From Planctomycetota bacterium (GTDB taxonomy: Bacteria > Planctomycetota > Phycisphaerae > Phycisphaerales > Phycisphaeraceae), in contig JAJRRS010000079.1 of assembly GCA_024279275.1 (NCBI GenBank), positions 1 through 32,425 of the forward strand: a DNA stretch of 32,425 nucleotides. The letters run 5' to 3'. Shown here in pieces: positions 9,050 through 15,898 of this stretch. Within the stretch, counting starts at the first letter, position 1; the number at the start of each line of letters is the position of its first letter. Below the pieces are notes generated by a model that worked only from the letters and a program-made list of their open reading frames with translations, searched no databases and was not told the origin of the DNA. Position numbers and translations under genes: made by a program.

Positions 9050-10638
9050 ATCCGCCTTCCTGGCAACGTCGATTCCAGCTCCCGACGGGTTACGCACAGC
9101 AAGCTGGCAGACTGCATCCGGACACGATCTGTCGCATCGCTCGCGGCCAGGTGATGTAGGCCGAGGGTTTCCAGATGCGATCGCAGTATTGCGGCGGTGA
9201 GATCGACATCCTCTATCACAATCAGCCCGGCCAACCGGCTCAGACGTTCAAGGATGCTGCCTCCATCGGGTAGAATCAGCGCCTCTAGATTGAACCTTCG
9301 GATAGGAAAAAATAACGATCTGCGGTCATCCAATGCTATTCCAGATTGATCGCTAATATGATACAGGCCTCGGTAGTAGTCGCTAAGCGATGCCTGGCGA
9401 AACGTCGTGCCGTCAAGCAAACGTACTCGGGCGTTCGAAGCGATCAGAGATTTGCAGTCGGGAATGGGCTCACGCAAGCAGTCAGCGGGATGATAGATCG
9501 TGGGTGATGGCCGGTTACGAACCCTCGTCATTTCCGCAACCACGTCAGGCGAAGACGAATGTTCGATGTTGGTTCGGCTGAGGTTGTTAAGAAGCCGGCA
9601 GATCAGAACCACGTCGCTTTTGTGGCAATCGATGCGGGTTGATTCTTCGGCAATCCATGTCATGTAGTCCGCTGGCTGGTAATCAATATATGACATGTGC
9701 TGGCGTAACTCGGGGCTATGGGTTCGCCGCGTTGCGTCCTGCAGGCCGAGATCAACAATGGACCATGCGAACTTCCGATTTTTCAACAATACTCGGTGGC
9801 TCTTGATCAGTTGTTTGGAGACTTCGCTTAGCAACGATCCACTGCCTCCACCGATATCAACGAATGACAGCTCGGGTTGTCTGTTGTCATGTGTAGATGG
9901 ATGCTTTAGGAAGGGGGCTATCGCCCAATCGGTGATGGCGGTTGCACGCTGTCGAGATCGCGGATCAGGCTTGAAGCTCAACGCCGACGATGCCGCTTCA
10001 ATACATGCGAAAGACTCGGTTCTATTGGCCAGATCAACGGCTGGATAGATCAATAACGAAGCGGATGGATCATCCTGTATTTTGATCTGTCGATAGTAGT
10101 AGAACAGATTGGCGGAGCCTGAATCCGTGTCGCCGAGTGGGTAGACAATGGGTAGGAACTTGGCGTCATCGTAAGCCTTGGGTTCACGCAGTTTCGCCAG
10201 CAGATAGGCGGGGTGCCGAACCGTCACCACACCTGCGGCACGATCCTTATCGTCGGTCCACCAGGTGATGCCGAAGCTTTCCAGGCCAAGTAAAGACCGG
10301 AGTGTGGGCGTATGCTTTGCCCCAGTCAGCAGTGCACGGAGAAGGCAGAAGTAGGCTTGGCAGTAGGGGGGTGCCAGATTCAGGTCATAACCGGAAGCAA
10401 AGTAAGCCTTACGATGCGACTTAAGCGCTTGAAGTCGCAGAGCATTCTCGACATTCAGTCCCGGTTGTGCAGGGGCCCAGTAGTTATCCCACCCAATACA
10501 CTTAACTTCGAGACGACCATCGCCGTACACTATCATCCTATCGATCAACTGGTCTGATCGAAGAACTCTGCTGATTGCAGTCCGGTTCAACGATTTGTGC
10601 CAGCCAGTCGCGACTGAAAGATGCAGCAATTCGGTCAT
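9043..10638 (-). CDS. Methyltransferase-like protein, partner of radical SAM gene
   Basis: A 531-residue cytoplasmic protein. Near residues 259-270 'FVDIGGGSGSLLSEV' matches motif I of class I SAM-dependent methyltransferases (hydrophobic-D-x-G-x-G-x-G), and 'FAWSIVDLGL' about 30 residues later could be the acidic motif II strand. The remaining roughly 250 N-terminal residues and the C-terminal region ('LSDYYRGLYHISDQSG') are unfamiliar to me. It is the first gene of a two-gene operon and its stop is embedded in the start of the radical SAM gene (ATGGTGA). Purine-rich AGGGGG lies about 6 nt before ATG 10638. Two SAM-dependent enzymes encoded as a coupled pair suggests successive or cooperative modification of one substrate. 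The methyltransferase assignment rests mainly on motif I; a SAM-binding but non-methylating role is possible. Confidence 0.65.
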   Translation of the reverse strand: MTELLHLSVATGWHKSLNRTAISRVLRSDQLIDRMIVYGDGRLEVKCIGWDNYWAPAQPGLNVENALRLQALKSHRKAYFASGYDLNLAPPYCQAYFCLLRALLTGAKHTPTLRSLLGLESFGITWWTDDKDRAAGVVTVRHPAYLLAKLREPKAYDDAKFLPIVYPLGDTDSGSANLFYYYRQIKIQDDPSASLLIYPAVDLANRTESFACIEAASSALSFKPDPRSRQRATAITDWAIAPFLKHPSTHDNRQPELSFVDIGGGSGSLLSEVSKQLIKSHRVLLKNRKFAWSIVDLGLQDATRRTHSPELRQHMSYIDYQPADYMTWIAEESTRIDCHKSDVVLICRLLNNLSRTNIEHSSSPDVVAEMTRVRNRPSPTIYHPADCLREPIPDCKSLIASNARVRLLDGTTFRQASLSDYYRGLYHISDQSGIALDDRRSLFFPIRRFNLEALILPDGGSILERLSRLAGLIVIEDVDLTAAILRSHLETLGLHHLAASDATDRVRMQSASLLCVTRRELESTLPGRRIW

Positions 10639-10668
10639 GACAACCCCCTACAGGAACAACCAAACATA

Positions 10669-10696
10669 ATATTAACATGCATGGCGGGGTGGTCAA
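10669..10696 (-). promoter_or_regulatory. Possible sigma70-type promoter of the methyltransferase/radical SAM operon
   Basis: On the minus strand TTGACC (10696-10691) is followed after 16 nt by TAATAT (10674-10669), about 30 nt upstream of ATG 10638. The -35 box matches the consensus at 5 of 6 positions, the -10 at 4 of 6. The local AT-richness supports it. Confidence 0.45.
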
Positions 10697-10761
10697 CTCC
10701 AAAGGACCTGAGTGGTGATAGCACCTCATACGCATCAGGCAGGTGGTTTTGTGGTCATGAG

Positions 10762-10784
10762 TGCGCCCTAAACTGCGCCCTAAA
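10762..10784 (+). repeat. Tandem 11-bp repeat
   Basis: TGCGCCCTAAA occurs at 10762-10772 and again at 10774-10784, one helical turn apart, 26 bp before the right 41-bp repeat. The spacing on one face of the helix would suit a protein-binding site such as a recombinase arm site or operator. Confidence 0.5.
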
Positions 10785-10809
10785 TTGTTTTTCAACCCCC
10801 ATTGAGGGG

Positions 10810-10865
10810 CCAGAAACGACGATTTTGAGGTGGCTGTGGATATTCGAATCCCACCCTCTCCGCTT
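10810..10865 (+). repeat. Right copy of 41-bp repeat, ending like a tRNA-Ser 3' end
   Basis: Positions 10810-10850 match 7979-8019 at 34 of 41. The following CCCACCCTCTCCGC, joined to TTCGAAT, resembles the T-loop, T-stem and acceptor strand of a serine tRNA, but the 5' half, the anticodon arm and a proper 7-nt T-loop are missing. It is therefore not a tRNA gene, though it could be the remnant of a tRNA-targeted attachment site. Confidence 0.45.
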
Positions 10866-11780
10866 TTTTACCCTTGTTTTTTCGGTATTTCCCGACAAAC
10901 TGTATCTCGACTGTGAATATGGGACTAATAGGGCGGGAAATAGATGAGCGCCAAGCGAGGCGGCAGTTACAGCCTATTAGGGACGGAAGGCGAAACTTTT
11001 CGTGCCCAAGTGAGCCAGCCAGGTGCGGGGTTAAAGATACGTTGGGCAACTGCCACAGCTTCGAGGTTTTTCCGGAGGCTCGGGGCTGGTCACACCCAAA
11101 ACCACGGACAGGTCTGAGCGATGCTCATGCACCCACGCGCCGCGATCTGTGTTGATGAAGGTCGCGTGGGTCGGTCTTGATCGCTCTGGTTAAATACATC
11201 AGGCCACCTCTAAAAATTAACATTCGCAAAGCATTCGTCCGACCTCGCGAAGCCGCAAGCAGATTTTCCGCGGCGCAACTCCAATTATTAAAGATGGCCA
11301 TCAATAAATGATCGCCAAGACTTCGCGCCTTCGGCAAGCGGCTTGCGATCAACCCACAGGGGCTTTCTGAAGGCAGCCACCAGTACACATGGACATTACT
11401 TATGCGTGGCAGCTATTGGCCGCTTGCGGCTGGGTTTTAAACGGGTGGTTGTGCAGCGGCTGCCAGAGCAATCACACGCTCAGGCGTTTGCATTCGGAAC
11501 GTGATGGAAGCCAGACCGGGGTGGATCAAGATACGTGTCCTTTTGGAGATGGAGTATATCGCAGATGGCCGGACATCAAGACCGTCCCCAAATAGGCGGC
11601 TTATCCGGCGAGATGAGGTTCGTAGCGGACTTGTAACATGATTCACGTCGGCATTTTCACACGATGCAAGTTGCATCGGTGGGACAGTTGGATTCATTGA
11701 GTATGTTTATGTGCGGTGGTGGAAGCGAAACGAGTTGATACGATGAGTACGGCTAGCTTGTGTTTCGGTAATCCTGTTTA
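10866..11780. other. Gene-free region of about 0.9 kb
   Basis: Short frames occur on both strands (for example 11388-11125 minus and 11389-11595 plus) but have no recognisable motifs or convincing start signals. There are small GC-rich palindromes such as GCCGCTTGCGGC (11419-11430) followed by TGGGTTTT, and related CCGCAAGC/GCGGCTTGC words around 11250-11350, which resemble REP-like hairpins. I see no complete RNA gene, integrase or transposase. Confidence 0.4.
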
Positions 11781-11794
11781 GAAGGAGCGACGTG

Positions 11795-12673
11795 ATGCAG
11801 GAAGTGCGCTGAGAGCGGATGTTCCTCGATCAGTAGGAAGCGCGGATGGCTGAGTGTCCGATGGTGTACTTTGCTTGTGGTTTGTGTGAGCCGCACGGCC
11901 CGCACAACGTGTTGGGGCTGGACGCGCTCAAGGCCCACGGTATCTGCTGCCGTGCTGCAGGGGAGCACGGCGGGATCGTGGCCCCGCCGGACTACTGGCA
12001 CATCCACGAGTTGGGCGGGGACGCGTCATGGGGTTATGAAAACATCGGTGAGGCGCGCACGTGGACCACAGCGATGCCGCCTTAGATCCATTTCAAGAAC
12101 ATCTGCTATCACGTCCGCGCGGCCGACGCTGCGGGGTTCCACGCCGCGATCCTGCTGACCGGGCACTACGGTCCGAACTGGCATGACCTCAAGACACTGG
12201 TCGAGATCATTCAGCCGTCGTTCCGCATGCGGATCTTCTCGTTACCGGACTTCGAGGCGAACACCGGCGGACTCGACGGCGAGGGTGGGTGCAGGGCCGA
12301 CCATGCCGGGAAAGTAGAAACGTCTCTGTTGTGGGCGATGGAGCCAGATTGCGTGGACATGTCTCGACACCCCGGTGCCGATGCGCCTCGTCCCTGCTTT
12401 GCGATGGGTGACAATTCGCACGAGGCCGACCAGAAGATCGGCGAGCGTATGGTGGCTGATGAGGTGAAGTGGCTGGGCGAGAAGACGCGGGAACTCCTTG
12501 GGCAGTACGTCGATCGCCCCGCCGCTCCGCTTTCGTTTGAGGCTATTGAGAGGCTGTGGGAAGAGAAGATTCAGCCGCACGTCAAGGATTTTAAGTCCAT
12601 GAGTTATGCCGACCGGCCGCCGCCGCCGAAGGATTCACAATGGCATCTGAGCTATAAGATTCCAGATCGTTGA
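11795..12673 (+). pseudogene. Creatininase family protein, interrupted by three in-frame stops
   Basis: One reading frame of 293 codons runs from ATG 11795 to the TGA ending at 12673, with AAGGAG (11782-11787) exactly 7 nt upstream. It encodes a creatininase/creatinine amidohydrolase-like protein: 'CEPHGPHNVLGLDALKAHG' is the metal-binding motif after strand 1 and 'ILLTGHYGPNWHDLKTLV' the usual G-H-x-G/N block. The frame is broken at TGA 11810-11812, TAG 11834-11836 and TAG 12083-12085; there are no indels. Each stop can arise by a single transition (CGA to TGA, CAG or TGG to TAG, TGG to TAG). Intact members are zinc or manganese amidohydrolases acting on cyclic amides, or enzymes in cofactor synthesis. 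Most probably a young pseudogene; convergent with the RND gene. Confidence 0.8.
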
Positions 12674-12708
12674 TGACTTGGCTAGCGCCCGGCCATCTGG
12701 CTTGCTGG

Positions 12709-14664
12709 TCAGGACGTGGATGCTCTGCCTGTCGCTTCCACGGCTGAAGCCTCACTGTCGTGCCGGCGAGATGTTAGTTGTAATAGTGCGGGCAGCAGGA
12801 GCATGTCGCCGACGAGGGCGGCGGTCACAGCCAGAGCCATCAGCACGCCGAACTCTGCGGTGGGTCGGAACGGAGACATCACAAACATCAACATACACAC
12901 GGCGGTGATGAGTGAGCTTCCCACGCAGGGCCGCCAGCAACGGGTCAGGGTTCGCCGAAGGTCGTGGTCATCACGATGCGCCGCCACGATATGAAGTGTG
13001 TCATCAATCGCGGCCCCCACCGCGATCGCTGCGATGATGAGTGATGGCAGGCTCAGACGCCAGCCAAACAGTGTGACGAATATAACCGCCACCGCGATGG
13101 GGAACAGGTTCACCGCTGCGCCGATAAATACCAGGCGCGGATCACGGCCACCGACAGTCCAGGTAACGATTCCAGCGAGCAGGATCATCACCGGGAACGA
13201 TGCCACCGCGACCTTGATTACGCCGACGGATACGCCGTGGAGTTGAGCGGCAACGCCGGACCAGATTAGCTCGACGCCGTGCTCGTCAGCCCAACGCTGC
13301 CAATCAACTTGTGCATCAACCAGACTGACCAAAGCCCCGCTGTCAGCTAAGCCCAGATACAGCGACCCCCCCCCTGCCCCCGGTTCCCCCGACTCCCCCG
13401 GTCCCCCCGTCCCCGGGGTGGCCAGCAGACTCACATCGACCAGCAGACGGACACCGGGGGTTGCGGCAAGCATTTCAGCGGCATCCGCGCTGCCGTGTAT
13501 CTGGACCTCGAAGGGAAGCATCCCGACCAGCCGATCGTTGAGTTGTTCGTAGTCGCTTCGGACCTCTGAGTTCTTTGGGAAATAGCGGATCGGGTCGCTT
13601 TGCAATTGCAGCCAGGGCACGCAGGCAATCGCAACAACGGTAACCACGGCGGCGACTGTGACAACCCGTTTGGATCGACCGATGGCTAACGCGCAGGCGG
13701 CGATGCGCAAAAACCTCAGCACGCCGCGCTGAGGGATTGCCATGCCGTCGGTATTGCCAATGGGTCGGACCAGCAGCATGATCGATGCCCAGGTCATAAG
13801 CAGGCCCACCGTGCCCCAAATCGCGAAGGATCGGATGGGTGGAAACTGGCAGAAGGCGAACACGCCGATCCCCCCGGCTGTGGTCGCGGCGCACAGCGCC
13901 AGTGTCCGCGACACGCCCGGCCTTAGTGCGCGGTGTGTTGCGAATGAATAGCCCAACGCCATCATCAACGGCCAGACCATCGACAACACCATGTCCATCG
14001 GCACGCCCAGCCAGGAGATGATGCCGACCAGCGCGATCTGGCTGCCGACGATCGCCGCGGTGGCGGTCACGGCGACCCTCGTGCTTCCGACAACCCATCG
14101 AAGCATCACCGCACCAACAAGGACGATCATCGCCGAGATCAACGGCATCCTCCGCTGACTCCAATCGGTTAGTGCGGATGTGAATACAGCGGGACCACCT
14201 ATCGCGATAGGATTTTCATCGTCACTTGACTCGTCACTAAGAACATCCTTGACCGCATGGAGAAACTGATCATCGCTAACGCCCGCGCGGGCGAAGCAGA
14301 ACAGGCCGATGTAGTTAGGATCATTGAATGCACTATTTAGTGTGACCGAGCGCATCAAGGGTGCGAACCGGTTGGCGGACCCCGGCGATACACAGGCGGA
14401 GACTTCTTCAAGTGATTCAAGACGCTGGCCTAACTGGTCGGAGTCGAACACGCCTTTCTCACCGCCGATGACGACGTAGCTTGCGATGGCGTCGTGGCCG
14501 GCGAGTTGGGGTGCCCAGTCTCTAAGCGAATTTTCGATGCGGTAGTTGCTAAGCCCTGTGGCGGCGAGGCATACCATTAATAACCAAATGACCCAGACAC
14601 CCCGGCGTCTATTAATAGACCGGCTCGTGCCACGGCAAAGAGAAGTTGTCGTAGATTCAGTCAA
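12709..14664 (-). CDS. RND/MMPL family exporter (HAE3-like)
   Basis: A 651-residue membrane protein with about 12 predicted spans and two extracytoplasmic loops (after spans 1 and 7), the duplicated RND fold. Span 10 has 'AIAVGAAIDDTLHIVAAH', the Asp pair of the MMPL/HAE3 proton relay. The symmetric span 4 ('MVLSMVWPLMMALGYSFATH') has no acidic residue. The second loop includes a Gly/Pro-rich insert 'GTGGPGESGEPGAGGGS' produced by a C-rich repeat. Start is TTG 14664, overlapping the glycosyltransferase stop by 8 nt; no ATG lies before span 1. Relatives such as HpnN and MmpL move lipids from the inner membrane toward the outer membrane, so as the last gene of this operon it probably exports the product. 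Confidence 0.85.
   Translation of the reverse strand: MTESTTTSLCRGTSRSINRRRGVWVIWLLMVCLAATGLSNYRIENSLRDWAPQLAGHDAIASYVVIGGEKGVFDSDQLGQRLESLEEVSACVSPGSANRFAPLMRSVTLNSAFNDPNYIGLFCFARAGVSDDQFLHAVKDVLSDESSDDENPIAIGGPAVFTSALTDWSQRRMPLISAMIVLVGAVMLRWVVGSTRVAVTATAAIVGSQIALVGIISWLGVPMDMVLSMVWPLMMALGYSFATHRALRPGVSRTLALCAATTAGGIGVFAFCQFPPIRSFAIWGTVGLLMTWASIMLLVRPIGNTDGMAIPQRGVLRFLRIAACALAIGRSKRVVTVAAVVTVVAIACVPWLQLQSDPIRYFPKNSEVRSDYEQLNDRLVGMLPFEVQIHGSADAAEMLAATPGVRLLVDVSLLATPGTGGPGESGEPGAGGGSLYLGLADSGALVSLVDAQVDWQRWADEHGVELIWSGVAAQLHGVSVGVIKVAVASFPVMILLAGIVTWTVGGRDPRLVFIGAAVNLFPIAVAVIFVTLFGWRLSLPSLIIAAIAVGAAIDDTLHIVAAHRDDHDLRRTLTRCWRPCVGSSLITAVCMLMFVMSPFRPTAEFGVLMALAVTAALVGDMLLLPALLQLTSRRHDSEASAVEATGRASTS
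13366..13414 (+). repeat. C-rich tract inside the RND gene
   Basis: Runs of 5 to 9 C separated by short words; the coding (minus) strand reads ACCGGGGGCAGGGGGGGG and related runs, a strong G-quadruplex candidate. It encodes a Gly/Pro-rich linker and belongs to a recurring family also at 15248, 23256, 27394 and 28540. Confidence 0.6.
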
Positions 14665-15898
14665 CGATCATCGCCCGGCTGTCGAGTGTGTAGTAGGTCT
14701 TGCGCCAGCCGACGATCCGTTTAATCAGCATCCACCAGAAGGCTCGGGCGAGCAGCGCCGAGACCACCACAACCGAAATCGGATAGAGAAGCAGGTACCG
14801 GCGATCGCAATATCCCAGCTTCCAGAACCGCCAACTGACCAGGTACATCAGGACCAGGTGTGAGAGGCACGTCGCCGCAGTGGCCCAAAGCATCGGATCG
14901 ATCTTGGGCGAAACAATCATCTGGTAAACCAGGTACGGCCCAATCACAAACGGCAGCAGCGACCCGACCATCAGCCAGCCGATGCTTAATGCAAGCTTTG
15001 TTTTACTGCGCAGTGCGCCAACAAAGATGCGGGTCCAGCCGTCACATATGCCGACCAGGTCTTTGTACATCCGCACGCCGACCAGGTCGCGTCCGCCGGC
15101 GGTCCAACAGCGCACACCCATCTGTGAGGCGCGCTCGGCCAAGGGCACGTCTTCGATGATCGCCCGCCTGACCGATTCGTGTCCGCCGATCTTTTCGTAT
15201 GCATCGCGACGGATCAGGATGAACTGCCCGTTGGCGAAGGCGCCTCTGCCCCCGCCCCCGGACCTTGGCCCCGGCCGGCGGCGGTTGGCTCGACCAAACC
15301 ATAACGCCATCACCGCGGCGCACAGGGGGATCAGCATGTGCTCCCAAAAACTTTCTGCCAGATGCCCCGGCCAAAGCGACAGCATCGAAACGTCCCTACG
15401 CTGCGCCTCGTCCAATGCTGTTTGCACTGCCTCAGGTTGCAGCGTGCAGTCGGCATCGACAAACAAGAGCCAGTCGTCCGTAACTTGCCGTGTCGCGGTC
15501 CACAGCGCATGGGATTTTCCCAGCCAACCCGCAGGCAGGTGGTCGATACGCAGAACATGCAGGCGGCCATCTTTCGCAGCCATGGCGTCGGCCACGGCGG
15601 CGGTCGCGTCTTCGCTGCGGTCATCGACGACCACCACACGCAGCCGGGGATAGTCCTGCGCCAAAGCACCGGATAGTGACGCCTCAATCGATTCCGCCTC
15701 GTTGCGCGCAGGGATCACGATGCAGACGCTAGGCGGCGCATCGGCCCCGGCCTCGTCGGGTGTGCCATCTTCTGTGCGCTTACGCGGCTTGAGCATAATG
15801 CCTTGGCGCAGTGCTACGCGTTGGGCGTACAGCAGTGCCGCCCAGACGTTGCAAATCACACCCCAGCCGGCCAGTAGTGTTAAGGTTGTCCAGTCCAT
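14657..15898 (-). CDS. Membrane-bound family 2 glycosyltransferase
   Basis: A 413-residue GT-A enzyme with an N-terminal membrane anchor ('LLAGWGVICNVWAALLYAQ'). The nucleotide-sugar region begins at 'VCIVIPARNEAESIEASL'; 'LLFVDADC' holds the metal-binding DAD (residues 148-150), and 'AIIEDVPLAERA' the catalytic ED. Three or so hydrophobic spans close the C-terminus ('WLMVGSLLPFVIGPYLVY'). The arrangement resembles HpnB- and CrtQ-like enzymes that glycosylate lipids at the membrane. The Gly-rich 'RSGGGGRGA' (about residue 220) comes from a G-rich repeat at 15248-15262. It overlaps the lipoprotein gene by 19 nt upstream and the RND gene by 8 nt downstream, so it is cotranscribed and probably decorates the product of this operon. 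Sugar and acceptor are unknown. Confidence 0.87.
   Translation of the reverse strand: MDWTTLTLLAGWGVICNVWAALLYAQRVALRQGIMLKPRKRTEDGTPDEAGADAPPSVCIVIPARNEAESIEASLSGALAQDYPRLRVVVVDDRSEDATAAVADAMAAKDGRLHVLRIDHLPAGWLGKSHALWTATRQVTDDWLLFVDADCTLQPEAVQTALDEAQRRDVSMLSLWPGHLAESFWEHMLIPLCAAVMALWFGRANRRRPGPRSGGGGRGAFANGQFILIRRDAYEKIGGHESVRRAIIEDVPLAERASQMGVRCWTAGGRDLVGVRMYKDLVGICDGWTRIFVGALRSKTKLALSIGWLMVGSLLPFVIGPYLVYQMIVSPKIDPMLWATAATCLSHLVLMYLVSWRFWKLGYCDRRYLLLYPISVVVVSALLARAFWWMLIKRIVGWRKTYYTLDSRAMIVD
15248..15262 (+). repeat. G-rich short repeat (GCCCCCGCCCCCGGA)
   Basis: Identical over 15 bp to 28540-28554 in the sigma factor gene. Here it encodes S-G-G-G-G in the glycosyltransferase. Confidence 0.7.

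Noticed and set aside
10777-10865. Complete tRNA-Ser gene
   Set aside because: The 3' part looks right, but there is no matching 5' acceptor strand, D-arm or anticodon arm, and the T-loop has the wrong length.
10792-11049. Minus-strand frame containing 'AERVGFEYPQPPQNRRF'
   Set aside because: This type of peptide arises from antisense reading of tRNA-3'-end-like sequence and is a known kind of false gene; kept only as evidence for the repeat.
11125-11595. Two abutting frames (11388-11125 minus; 11389-11595 plus) as small genes
   Set aside because: No ribosome binding site, no motif, and composition like non-coding DNA.
14982-15653. Plus-strand frame of 223 codons opposite the glycosyltransferase gene
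   Set aside because: Antisense to conserved GT2 motifs; composition rich in Ser, Arg and Pro, typical of shadow frames.
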